Assembly (NCBI GenBank): GCA_041397845.1
Contig: JAWKVW010000008.1
Span: 84,618-148,617, forward strand
Direction of reading: 5' to 3'
Length of the DNA stretch: 64,000 nucleotides
DNA from: JAKPQE01 sp041397845
GTDB lineage: Bacteria; Pseudomonadota; Alphaproteobacteria; Rhizobiales; JAKPQE01
The first letter of the stretch is position 1, and every line of letters starts with the position of its first letter. Below are positions 55,002-63,283 of the stretch, piece after piece. The position numbers and the translations under genes were made by a program. The notes under the pieces were generated by a model. It was not told the origin of the DNA, did not search any database, and saw only the letters and a program-made list of their open reading frames with translations.

Positions 55002-56505
55002 TCAGAGCTTCAGGCAGACATTGGTCATTTCCGTATAGAACTCGAGACTGTGGACACCGCCCTCGCGGCCGATGCCGGAATGCTTCGAACCGCCGAACGG
55101 CGTGCGCAGATCACGCAGGAACCAGGAATTGACCCAGCAGATGCCGACATCCATCTGCGCCGCGACGTGCGCCCGCGAGGCGTTCTCGGTCCAGACCGCC
55201 GCGGCAAGGCCATACGGGGTGTCGTTGGCAAGCCGCACCGCCTCTTCCTCGGTATCGAACGGCTGCACATGGCAGCACGGGCCGAAGATCTCTTCCTGAA
55301 CGACCCGGCTCGACTCCGGCAGACCCGTCCAGATGGTCAAATGGCTGCACCCAGGCGCCGCCCGCCAGTTCCTCGCCCATGTCCGGCACGCCGCCGCCGG
55401 TGACGACCGTCGCGCCCTCGTCGACCGCGACCTTGTAGTAGGACAGCACCTTGTCGCGATGCTCCTGCGAGATCAGCGGACCCATGCTGACTTCCGTCTC
55501 GCCGTGGGACTGGCCGAGCTTCATGCCCTCGGCGCCCTTCTTCAGCCGCGCGACGAATTCGTCGAAGACCGGCCGCTGGACATAGACCCGCTCGGTGCCG
55601 AGGCAGACCTGGCCGCAATTGGCAAAGACCGAGCGCAGCGTGCCCTCGATCGCCTTGTCCATGTCGGCATCGGCAAAGACAATGGCCGGGTTCTTGCCGC
55701 CAAGCTCGAACGAGACGGCGCGCACGCCGTTCGCCGCCGCCTTCATGATCGCCTCGCCGGTCCGCGTCTCGCCGGTGAAGGTGATGGCGTCGACGTCCGG
55801 ATGCTGGGTCAGGAACTCGCCGGCCGAGCCCGGGCCGAAGCCGTGCACGACATTGTAGACGCCGGCCGGAATGCCGACGGAATTCATCACCTCGCCAAGC
55901 AGCGTTGCGGTCGAGGGCGTCTCCTCGGACGGCTTGACGACGACGGCATTGCCGCAGGCCAGCGCCGGGCCGACCTTCCACGTCATCAGCAGCAGCGGCA
56001 GGTTCCACGGGCGGATGACCGCGATGACGTCCTGGCCGGCGCAGCGCGTAGTTGATCGCACCTGCGCCGTCTGGCGTCGCCATCGTGAAGAACTCCGGAA
56101 CCGACATTCTTGATGATGTCGGCGAAGATCTTGAAGCCTGCGGCACCGCGCGGAATGTCGACATGCGAGGCGAGCGACATCGGCTTGCCCGTGTCGGCGC
56201 ATTCGGCCTCGAGGAAGTCGTTGAAGCGCTTGTTGATGCCGTCGACGAGACCGAACAGCAGATCGACCCGCTCGTTGATCCCCATCCGCCCCCAGGGACC
56301 GGTGAGGGCCGACTTGGCCGCCGCCACCGCCCGCGCGACGTCGTCGCGGCTCGCTTCGTGCACGAGGCCGAGCAGTCGGCCATCGGCGGGCGACCGGTTC
56401 TCGAAGGTCTTGCTCGTCGACCTGACGGCATACTCGCCGCCGATAAATTTTCAGCTGGTCGACGGTGCCCTTCGCATCGGGGTTCCGCAACGCCTGCACA
56501 TTCAT
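55002..56505 (-). pseudogene. dmpC: 2-hydroxymuconic semialdehyde dehydrogenase, several frameshifts
   Basis: An aldehyde dehydrogenase of about 490 residues can be read across frames. The start is MNVQALRNPDAKGTVDQLKI, then EASRDDVARAVAAAKSALTG, PWNLPLLLMTWKVGPALACG, SFELGGKNPAIVFADADMDK (catalytic Glu) and VFANCGQVCLGTERVYVQRP (catalytic Cys), then TPFGGSKHSGIGREGGVHSL at the end. Frame breaks lie near 56447 (about 2 bases lost), 56100 (1 gained), 56045 (loss) and 55340 (ATTT gained). A strong GGAGGG precedes the start. The enzyme oxidises the ring-cleavage semialdehyde in the oxalocrotonate branch. Confidence 0.82.
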
Positions 56506-56625
56506 GGATATGCCCTCCGTTCAGGGGTGGCGGCCCGGCGCCGCACCCGCTAAAGGACCCGCCGGGTCCTTGCCATCCTTAAGAGCCCGTCGCCGAAACG
56601 TGACGGCGCCAGGGGCCCGCAAAAC

Positions 56626-57063
56626 TCAAAGCTCGATGCCGACGGCCAGAAGCCCGGCCTTGGCCGCACCGCGATCGTCGTCAAGGCTGCCGCCCGACAC
56701 ACCGATGCCGCCGACCAGCATTCCCTCGACCCGGATCGGAAAGCCGCCGCCGAAAGCGGTGACACCAGCCCGGAAGGCAATGCCGTTGTAGACGTCGTCA
56801 TCGCCGCGCAGGGCCCCGGTCAGCGCATCGGTCGACATGCCGAAACCGGCCGCCGAGCGCGCCTTGTCCTGCGCGATCTTGATGGATTCCAGAAACAGCC
56901 CGGTGCTCCCGAGGAACGCGATGAGGTTGCCGCCCTGGTCGACGACTGCCGCGTTGAGGGGAACACCGTTCTTCAGACCCTCCCGGATCGCGGCGGAGAC
57001 AATCGCCTCCGCCGCTTCCAGAGTGAGGGTCGCCGATGGTTCGACGATCCGCATCTTTGCCAT
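56626..57063 (-). CDS. GlcG/HbpS family heme-binding protein
   Basis: The 145-residue protein has the family pattern LTLEAAEAIVSAAIREGLKN, PLNAAVVDQGGNLIAFLGST and AFGGGFPIRVEGMLVGGIGV then SGGS, which ends the domain. Such proteins are often encoded inside phenol/catechol and BTEX clusters. They may bind heme or protect iron enzymes; the role is unproven. It starts 4 bases after the dmpB stop. Confidence 0.85.
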   Translation of the reverse strand: MAKMRIVEPSATLTLEAAEAIVSAAIREGLKNGVPLNAAVVDQGGNLIAFLGSTGLFLESIKIAQDKARSAAGFGMSTDALTGALRGDDDVYNGIAFRAGVTAFGGGFPIRVEGMLVGGIGVSGGSLDDDRGAAKAGLLAVGIEL

Positions 57064-57067
57064 CCGA

Positions 57068-58012
57068 TCAGGTGTAGACGTCAGTAATCGCCGGCCTTCG
57101 CCGGTATGGTAGAAAATGCCGCGCCACAGCTGGTCCTCGGTCCAGGTGATGGTCGGCATGTCCGGCTGGGCGAGATAGCCAAGGCCCGCGAAGGTCTCTG
57201 GTTGCGGTTACTCCGACGGATCGAAGAAGTGAGATCGTGTAGCCGCGGGTGATGCCATGCCGCTGCGGCGTGACGTCGACCTTGACGTTGTTCATCGCCA
57301 TGACGTCGGCCGCCTTCAGCACGTCGTTCCACTCGTCGAGGAAGAACGCGATGTGATGCAGGCCCATCACCGGGCCGCCAACGAAGGCGAGGTCATGCGG
57401 CGTCGAGGTCCGGAAAAGCCACACCGCCGCCTTGATGTCCTGGTTCGGACCGACGACGACCTGCTCGGCCATGTGGAAGTCGAACACCTTTACCGCGAAG
57501 TCGGTCGATTCCTCGACCTTGTTGATACCCTTCTCCGGGTTCAGCTCGCACATCAGCAGCGCATGGTCGAGCCAGTGCGCGGCAATGCCCTTCTTGTCGG
57601 CCGGCCACGGCGCCGGGTTGGTGATGCCGACGTCCTTGCCGACAAATTCCTTCTCGGCATAGAGGTAGAACTCGTGGCCGCTCGGCAGGTTGAACTTCAG
57701 CGCCCGGCCGCAGCCGTGCAGCGTGCCGGCCGGCACGATCTCGGCCGACGAGCCGTAGTCCTCGATGCGCTTCTTGAACGTGTCGAGGTCCTCGTCCTTC
57801 TCAACCTTGTAGGCGATGTGGTTCATGCCGGCCCGGTCGGACGCGGTCAGCATGAGCGAGTACTTGTCCCACTCGTCCCAGCACTTGAGATAGACGTTGC
57901 CGGCGGCGTCGCGATGGGTCTCTTTCATGCCCATCACGTTCAGATAGTGCCCAAGGGCAGCATCCATATCGAGAACCCTGAGGTTCACGTGCCCTATGCG
58001 CATCACTCCCAT
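57068..58012 (-). CDS. dmpB: Catechol 2,3-dioxygenase, internal frameshifted segment
   Basis: The literal frame gives 314 residues. Type I extradiol dioxygenase features are MRIGHVNLRVLDMDAALGHY, HWLDHALL (first His ligand) and GLHHIAFFLDEWNDVLKAAD (second His ligand). After RHGITRGYTI the expected [20 protein letters not shown], which holds the Glu iron ligand, is garbled by small insertions at about 57.20-57.24 kb. The true C-terminal part (PTITWTEDQLWRGIFYHTGE) is in another frame, and a second slip restores the stop at 57068. It cleaves catechol to 2-hydroxymuconic semialdehyde. Confidence 0.88.
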   Translation of the reverse strand: MGVMRIGHVNLRVLDMDAALGHYLNVMGMKETHRDAAGNVYLKCWDEWDKYSLMLTASDRAGMNHIAYKVEKDEDLDTFKKRIEDYGSSAEIVPAGTLHGCGRALKFNLPSGHEFYLYAEKEFVGKDVGITNPAPWPADKKGIAAHWLDHALLMCELNPEKGINKVEESTDFAVKVFDFHMAEQVVVGPNQDIKAAVWLFRTSTPHDLAFVGGPVMGLHHIAFFLDEWNDVLKAADVMAMNNVKVDVTPQRHGITRGYTISLLRSVGVTATRDLRGPWLSRPAGHADHHLDRGPAVARHFLPYRRRPAITDVYT

Positions 58013-58063
58013 CTTGCTTTCTCCTCTCCAGAGTTTGCTTTCGTCAAATTCCCGGCTGGCCGA

Positions 58064-58405
58064 TCAGACCAGGCCGAATGCCTTGGGCCGCGTGATCGCC
58101 TTCTTCAGCTTTCCCACGACCTCGACTTCCAGGTCCGACGTCGGCATCACGCGACAGGCGAGCACGATGCCTTGCCGTTCCTCTTCCTCGCTGATGTGTG
58201 CCCGGCTCATCACCATCGAGGTGTATGTGCCGCGCGTCACCTTGACCTTGCACACCCCGCAGCCGCCGCCATGGCAGCCTGACGGGATCCCCTTGCGCCC
58301 GAGCGCCAGCATCGCCCGCAGGAGATGGTCCGATGCCGTGCAGGCGAAGGTCTCCCCGGTATCGAGGATCTTCACCTCAAAGCGGACCGTTTCCGGTTTC
58401 GACAT
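58064..58405 (-). CDS. dmpQ: 2Fe-2S ferredoxin (XylT/DmpQ type)
   Basis: The 113-residue plant-type ferredoxin has its cluster ligands in GCHGGGCGVCKVKV plus a downstream Cys in VLACRV. XylT/DmpQ ferredoxins reduce the iron of catechol 2,3-dioxygenase to reactivate it, matching its place just upstream of dmpB. GGAAGAG precedes the start. It is 11 bases after dmpP. Confidence 0.9.
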   Translation of the reverse strand: MSKPETVRFEVKILDTGETFACTASDHLLRAMLALGRKGIPSGCHGGGCGVCKVKVTRGTYTSMVMSRAHISEEEERQGIVLACRVMPTSDLEVEVVGKLKKAITRPKAFGLV

Positions 58406-58416
58406 CGGCTCTTCCC

Positions 58417-59475
58417 TCAGATCCGCTTGAACAGCGGCGAGCGCGCCAGCGCTTCCTCGCCGTCCGAATTGGTCAGGAACTTCTCCGTGAAGATGTCCTT
58501 CTCGAACAGCCGTCCCTTCATCAGCGCCCGGATTGACGCCTCGATCATCACCGGCGGGCCGCACAGATAGGCGGAGTGGCCGGCGAACCGGCCCTCGAAC
58601 AGGCGCTCGGCGACCTCGTGCACGAAGCCGGTCTCGCCCTCCCAGGGCACATCCGCCTCGGCCTGCGACAGCGCCGGCACATAGCGGAAGTTCGGATGCC
58701 TGGCCGCCAGCGCCGCAAAGAAGTCGGCGAAATAGACGTCCCTGGCCGTCCGCACGCCGTGCACGAGCGTCATCGGCAGCTCGCAACCCTCGGCGAGCAG
58801 ATCGACGATCATCGACTTCGGACTGGAAAGGCCCGACCCGCCGGCAAGGAAGATCATCGGCTTTTCCGCCGACTTGCGAACGTAGAACCGGCCGTAGGGA
58901 CCGGTGAAGCCGAGCTTGTCGCCGACCTTCAGGCCCTCGTGCAGAAAGCCTGTCGCCTTGCCGCCCGGCACCTTGCGGATATGCAGCTCGACCTCGCCCT
59001 CGCCCGGCGCATTGGCCAGCGAGAAGGCCCGCGCCGGCTCGATGCCGGGAACCTTGAGATTGATGTACTGGCCGGCCTGGAAGTCGAGCGGCTCGCCCTC
59101 GACCTTCATCCGGATGACGAGAATGTCGCCGGTCGCCATCTCGAGCGCCGTGACGACGCCGGTGAAATCCTTCACCGCGATCCGCCGTGCGTCCTCGTCT
59201 TCCTCGATCTCGGCCTCGATCGTCACATCCGAGACGAGCGTCGCCGTGCACGCCAGCGCCTTGCCTTCGTCCCGCTCGAAATCCATCAGCGCGAACGAGG
59301 AAGCATCGCCATGCTCGATCTCGCCGTCGACAACGTCGACCTTGCAGGTGCCGCAGCGGCCGTGGCAGCAGGCATGCGGCAGCCAGACGCCGGCGCGCAA
59401 CGCCGCATCGAGGATGGTCTGGCCTTCCTCGACCTCGATCGTCTCGCCAAGCGGCTCGATGGTGAGCTGTGGCAT
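58417..59475 (-). CDS. dmpP: Phenol hydroxylase reductase component P5
   Basis: The 352-residue reductase has an N-terminal [2Fe-2S] domain (HACCHGRCGTCKVDVVDG and a distal Cys in ALACTATL), an FAD domain (PARAFSLANAPGEGEVELHI) and an NAD domain (IFLAGGSGLSSPKSMIVDLL, YLCGPPVMIEASI). It moves electrons from NADH to the diiron hydroxylase. Length and order are standard. Confidence 0.96.
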   Translation of the reverse strand: MPQLTIEPLGETIEVEEGQTILDAALRAGVWLPHACCHGRCGTCKVDVVDGEIEHGDASSFALMDFERDEGKALACTATLVSDVTIEAEIEEDEDARRIAVKDFTGVVTALEMATGDILVIRMKVEGEPLDFQAGQYINLKVPGIEPARAFSLANAPGEGEVELHIRKVPGGKATGFLHEGLKVGDKLGFTGPYGRFYVRKSAEKPMIFLAGGSGLSSPKSMIVDLLAEGCELPMTLVHGVRTARDVYFADFFAALAARHPNFRYVPALSQAEADVPWEGETGFVHEVAERLFEGRFAGHSAYLCGPPVMIEASIRALMKGRLFEKDIFTEKFLTNSDGEEALARSPLFKRI

Positions 59476-59554
59476 GCGCCTTTACCTTCCCTGTACCTCT
59501 CGCAGCGCCTGTCGCGCCGCCATCCTTTTGTTACCGGTCCCTCGACGGCCGAAC

Positions 59555-59577
59555 GCCCCTCCCGTCAAGGGAGGGGC
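59555..59577. repeat. Short CCTCCC palindrome between dmpO and dmpP
   Basis: GCCCCTCCC (59555-59563) and GGGAGGGGC (59569-59577) form a perfect 9-bp inverted repeat with loop GTCAA in the 137-base dmpO-dmpP gap. It belongs to the same short palindrome type found at 50965, 51123, 63448 and 63541. Confidence 0.65.
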
Positions 59578-59612
59578 TTCGCGACCGTGTGGGAGTGAAA
59601 GTCCGATCGCGT

Positions 59613-59975
59613 CTAGCTGCACGATCCTCCGATGCCGGTGAGGCCGGGGGTGGTGAAGCGGATCAGCGACTTGTGCCGGATGCCATGATCCTTGAGGCTC
59701 TTGGCCGGATCCGGCGTGAACGCCTTGCCGTCGACCGTCCACTCGACCTTTGCCCAGTCGATCTTGGAGAAGTCGGGGTGCATGCCGTAGTAGGTCGGCA
59801 GGATCTGCTCCAGAACCGCGCCGAACGGCATGTCCGGCGGCAGCGGGAACGCCGTCGCCGAGCAGAACATCAGATGCTTTTCCCAGTTGAAGTAGACGAC
59901 CTGATTGCCGTGGAAATTCTCCACCCGGTCGGCGACTTCGCCAATGTAGTTGTCCTTGAGAGCCATGACAGCCAT
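59613..59975 (-). CDS. dmpO: Phenol hydroxylase component P4
   Basis: The 120-residue component has NYIGEVADRVENFHGNQVVY, FPLPPDMPFGAVLEQILPTY and DPAKSLKDHGIRHKSLIRFT, all typical of DmpO. It is a non-catalytic subunit needed for the hydroxylase; a role in iron insertion has been proposed for the family. GGGAGGACGAG precedes the ATG. It sits between dmpN and dmpP in the conserved order. Confidence 0.93.
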   Translation of the reverse strand: MAVMALKDNYIGEVADRVENFHGNQVVYFNWEKHLMFCSATAFPLPPDMPFGAVLEQILPTYYGMHPDFSKIDWAKVEWTVDGKAFTPDPAKSLKDHGIRHKSLIRFTTPGLTGIGGSCS

Positions 59976-60046
59976 GGGCTCGTCCTCCCGAAAATGTTGT
60001 CATGCAACGGGCGCGGGGCCGGCCGTTCGGCGGCCCCGCCGCCACG

Positions 60047-61564
60047 TCACTCGGCCGCTTCGGCGTGACCCGCCGGGCGATGCCATTCGGTCCACAGCTT
60101 GTCCTCGGGCGAGCCCGAGAAATCGAGATTGTCGGCGCCAAGGTTCATCCGGTACCACTTCAGGACGTCCTCGACGGACGCGCCGCCGCAATTGCCCTGG
60201 AAGATCTGGTGCACCGGCAGCCACGACTGCACGTACTTCTCCGGCTCGTGGTCGAAGATGTCTTTGCAGCCGTCCGAGCAGAAGTGATAGTGCTCGCCCT
60301 TGTACTCCGAGGAGCGGAACGCGATCGTCGTCGGATCGTCCGGCTCGGTGAAGCCCATCGGGATCTGGCAGGTGGTGCAGAGCTGCGGCAGGGCGTTGTT
60401 GTAGAAACGCCGGCCGGCAGCCGCCTCGCTGGCCCAGTGATCGAGCCGCGGCCGATAGAGCCGGTCGAACGTCTCCGGATACTTCTCCGACAGCCACGCC
60501 TTGTGCTCTTCGTCGATGTCCCACGTATGGAACGCCGCCGCGTGGGTGTACTGGTAGAAGATCGCCCAGGCTTCCGACGACAGCCGGTTCTTTTCCTTGC
60601 GCGCGACTTCGGCGCTCTTCGGCTCGACGATGCCGTAGCGGGCAAGGTCCTGGAACAGCGCGCCGCCGGCTTCCTCGTAGTACATCTCCCAGGCTTCCTG
60701 CCAGGACATGATCTTCTTCGGCAGCAGGTAGTCCATCATCATCGCGACGAGGGTCAGGAGGCGGTAGCCGCGCCAGAACCACTTGTCGAGCCAGCGCTGG
60801 ATGATCGGCACATTCGCCTCGTCCTGCTCGAGCAGGAACTTGATGACCTCGAGGCCGAGCGTCATGTGCCGGCTTTCGTCCGACTGGGCCGAGAAGCCGA
60901 AGGTGACGGTCGCCAGGTCGCCGTTATAGGCGGCGCCGGACATGAACGGCACGAACAGCAGGTTGGTCAGCAGGTATTCGAACGAGAACGAGATCGCCGT
61001 CAGGAACTCGAACGGGCCGGCCGTGACCGCATCGTCGAAGAACGACTTCGGCACCGACAGGTACCACACGCGATCATGCATGTGCCGCCACTCGTGGATG
61101 CCGTCGAAGAACTTGTTGTAGTGGCTGATCGTGTGGATCTGCGTCTGGGCATGGCGCAGCTCGTCGAGCGACTGCATCTGCGCCGCCACCGCCGGGCCGA
61201 TGCCGCGGATGTTGCGCGCCACATGGGCGAAATGGCGATGCGCCATGTACTCCAGCGGCGACACGCCCTGGATGAACAGCTTCACCGCGTTGAGATAGCG
61301 CGGATCGGAAATGCCGAGATGGCCGTTGTTCTGGCTGAACGAGTCGATGACGGCATAGAGCTTGCGCTCCTTCTCCGCCTGGAGCTTCCAGTAGGCGTCC
61401 ATCGTCAGCCGGAACGGGTCTTCCCAGGCATCCCAGTCATGGACCTTGATGCCCTCGAACTTGTCGAACGGATAGACCTTGTCCATCGACTGGAACGTCG
61501 TGTCCCAGCCGAGGCCGCGCGTCATCATCTGGTATTTCTGCTTGAGGCCAAGCTTCTTAGCCAT
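60047..61564 (-). CDS. dmpN: Phenol hydroxylase large (catalytic, diiron) component P3
   Basis: The 505-residue catalytic subunit has the carboxylate-bridged diiron motifs DELRHAQ (about residue 134) and DESRHM (about residue 229), plus the N-terminal metal Glu in GVSPLEYMAHRHFAHVARNI. The C-terminal region carries the CTTCQIPM and FCSDGCKDIFDHE cysteines of the zinc-like site. It inserts oxygen into phenol to make catechol. It is intact. Confidence 0.97.
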   Translation of the reverse strand: MAKKLGLKQKYQMMTRGLGWDTTFQSMDKVYPFDKFEGIKVHDWDAWEDPFRLTMDAYWKLQAEKERKLYAVIDSFSQNNGHLGISDPRYLNAVKLFIQGVSPLEYMAHRHFAHVARNIRGIGPAVAAQMQSLDELRHAQTQIHTISHYNKFFDGIHEWRHMHDRVWYLSVPKSFFDDAVTAGPFEFLTAISFSFEYLLTNLLFVPFMSGAAYNGDLATVTFGFSAQSDESRHMTLGLEVIKFLLEQDEANVPIIQRWLDKWFWRGYRLLTLVAMMMDYLLPKKIMSWQEAWEMYYEEAGGALFQDLARYGIVEPKSAEVARKEKNRLSSEAWAIFYQYTHAAAFHTWDIDEEHKAWLSEKYPETFDRLYRPRLDHWASEAAAGRRFYNNALPQLCTTCQIPMGFTEPDDPTTIAFRSSEYKGEHYHFCSDGCKDIFDHEPEKYVQSWLPVHQIFQGNCGGASVEDVLKWYRMNLGADNLDFSGSPEDKLWTEWHRPAGHAEAAE

Positions 61565-61579
61565 TGTTGCCTCCCCCCC

Positions 61580-61849
61580 TTAGCGCCAGCTCAGGACGAA
61601 CTCGTCGTCGTCCTCGTCGATGTATCCATTGAGCGAGATCAGCGAGAGATGGATCTCCTGCAGATCGAAGTCGCGACCGAGCCGTTCCGTGACGCTGTCG
61701 CGCTTGACGACGATGCGGTTGGGAACGTCGATCTTGACCATCGCCGGATACTGAACGACGACAGCTTCGGGGTTGTCCGCCTCGATGGCCTCGATGATCG
61801 GCCGGGCGTCCTCGGTGTTCTGCAGCGTGATGGAGACGTTACGTGCCAT
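61580..61849 (-). CDS. dmpM: Phenol hydroxylase regulatory component P2
   Basis: The 89-residue effector protein has VSITLQNTEDARPIIEAIEA, AVVVQYPAMVKIDVPNRIVV and DFDLQEIHLSLISLNGYIDE. It carries no cofactor and activates the hydroxylase by binding it, like MmoB. It is placed 12 bases after dmpL and 15 before dmpN. Confidence 0.95.
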   Translation of the reverse strand: MARNVSITLQNTEDARPIIEAIEADNPEAVVVQYPAMVKIDVPNRIVVKRDSVTERLGRDFDLQEIHLSLISLNGYIDEDDDEFVLSWR

Positions 61850-61861
61850 GTCCGCTTCTCC

Positions 61862-62863
61862 TCACGCGATGCCAAGCTTCTTGGCCCGGGCCGCGAGCGC
61901 CGAGGCAACAGCCTCGACCGCAGCCGGACCACCGGCGCCGAGCACCTTGTCGGCGAGCGGCCGCAATGCTTCGGTCGCCTTTGCCGACCAGTCCGCGAAC
62001 CAGCCGGAGACGAGCGCCGCATTGGCCGGCGATTCCGCCACGACGCCCTTGATGACGGCGTCGACCCAGCGCGAGTGATCGCCGAACCAGGTCTTGGGGA
62101 ATTCGGTCAGCATGACCACCGCCATGCCGCCCGGCTTCATCGCGCCGACGGCGTCGAACTGGTCGTAGACGAGGCCGTAGACCATGCCGTCCATGGCAAG
62201 GTTCTGGGCAACGAACATCTCGAACCAGTCGTCAAGGACGAGGCTGTCCTCGACCATCTTGCGCACGCCCTGCCACTCGGCGCCGCCCATCCAGGCGTCC
62301 TTGGCGGCATCGAGCGAGTCGCCGCTGTTCTCGTCGAACAGGAGGCCGATCTTGGAGATGTGCTGCGCCATGCCGAGACGATCGCCGGACTCAAAGCAGG
62401 TCGGCACGGTCACCGCCGCACCCCAGCCAAGGTGGGTCATCTGCAGCGAATTGAGATTGGCGCCCCACTCATAATGGCGCAGCGGCAGCAGATAGGCCTT
62501 CACCGCCGCCGCCCAGTCCGCGTCGAGCCCGGCAAGGAAGTTGCGCTTCTCGACAAAGGCGAGCTGCTGCTCGGCCGCCTGCACGAGCTGCGAGCGCTGG
62601 ATGTTGTAGGACGCATAGTAAAGCTGGCGCGGATCGCGCAGCGAATACCAGTCGGCCATCTCGATCTTCGAACGGCGCTTGTCGAAGATTTCGAACTCCG
62701 GCGCCCAGAGCGGACGATAGTGGAAATTGACGTCGGCCTGCAGGTCGAGCATCGACTCGTCGTAGCGCGAGGCCGGTTTGTCGGCGCCGTAGCGGCGCGC
62801 GATATTGCCGAACGTATGTCGCCTCGGCTCAAGCGATTGCGTTTTTATTTCTATTGTTGTCAC
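61862..62863 (-). CDS. dmpL: Phenol hydroxylase component P1
   Basis: The 333-residue beta-type subunit of the hydroxylase has SRYDESMLDLQADVNFHYRP, DPRQLYYASYNIQRSQLVQA, NSLQMTHLGWGAAVTVPTCF and AQNLAMDGMVYGLVYDQFD. It has the same fold as the large subunit but no diiron site. GTG at 62863 is the start, overlapping the dmpK stop by 4 bases with GGAGGG upstream; the longer frame to 63265 is shadow. Confidence 0.94.
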   Translation of the reverse strand: MTTIEIKTQSLEPRRHTFGNIARRYGADKPASRYDESMLDLQADVNFHYRPLWAPEFEIFDKRRSKIEMADWYSLRDPRQLYYASYNIQRSQLVQAAEQQLAFVEKRNFLAGLDADWAAAVKAYLLPLRHYEWGANLNSLQMTHLGWGAAVTVPTCFESGDRLGMAQHISKIGLLFDENSGDSLDAAKDAWMGGAEWQGVRKMVEDSLVLDDWFEMFVAQNLAMDGMVYGLVYDQFDAVGAMKPGGMAVVMLTEFPKTWFGDHSRWVDAVIKGVVAESPANAALVSGWFADWSAKATEALRPLADKVLGAGGPAAVEAVASALAARAKKLGIA

Positions 62864-63153
62864 AGCGAATTCCCTCCTCCGCGATGGACTCCGGCTCCGG
62901 GAATGCGCCCGCCCTGGCTCGACGACTTGAAGCGCGCGGCAAGCGCCGCGAGCGGCCCGGCCGCATCCGCTTCCGGATCCAGCAATCGGGCTTTCGTATC
63001 GGTGCAGAATTCGACGAATGCCGGATAGGGCATCACGAGCTCCACCACCAAGAGTTCGTCGGACAGGGAATACTCGAACTCGACATAGATGCCCCGCCGA
63101 ATGCGGGTCACCCGAATTGTCGATTCGGCAATGTCGGAAAACCCGACCGTCAA
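62860..63153 (-). CDS. dmpK: Phenol hydroxylase assembly component P0
   Basis: Conserved DmpK-like sequence is IRVTRIRRGIYVEFEYSLSD then ELLVVELVMPYPAFVEFC. I favour the TTG start at 63153: it has GGGAGAAG seven bases upstream, gives about 97 residues (near the usual size), and lies downstream of the predicted promoter. ATG codons at 63237 and 63243 are in frame, but they would start inside or at the minus-10 and add about 30 unconserved residues. P0 assists assembly of active hydroxylase. The C-terminal about 24 residues (SSSQGGRIPGAGVHRGGGNS) are unusual. Confidence 0.82.
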   Translation of the reverse strand: MTVGFSDIAESTIRVTRIRRGIYVEFEYSLSDELLVVELVMPYPAFVEFCTDTKARLLDPEADAAGPLAALAARFKSSSQGGRIPGAGVHRGGGNSL

Positions 63154-63235
63154 GGCGCTTCTCCCGGAGTTCTGATTGGCACTTTTTTGATTGCGGTCGC
63201 CGTCGGGCGGCGCCGCATCCCGTGCCTTGGCAATC

Positions 63236-63283
63236 ATGATCATTGAAGCGATTATCGCTTGTCAATTAAAAAATCGATTTTTT
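63236..63283 (-). promoter_or_regulatory. dmp operon promoter with operator-like palindromes
   Basis: On the minus strand TTGACA (63260-63265) and GATCAT (63236-63241) are separated by 18 bases. The spacer is largely a perfect 15-bp palindrome, AAGCGAT-T-ATCGCTT (63246-63260). Just upstream of the minus-35 is a second perfect 16-bp palindrome, AAAAAATCGATTTTTT (63268-63283). A bound dimer on the first would block RNA polymerase. A third, looser inverted pair (CTTGTAA 63303-63309 / TTACAAG 63332-63338) lies toward gntR. Confidence 0.55.
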
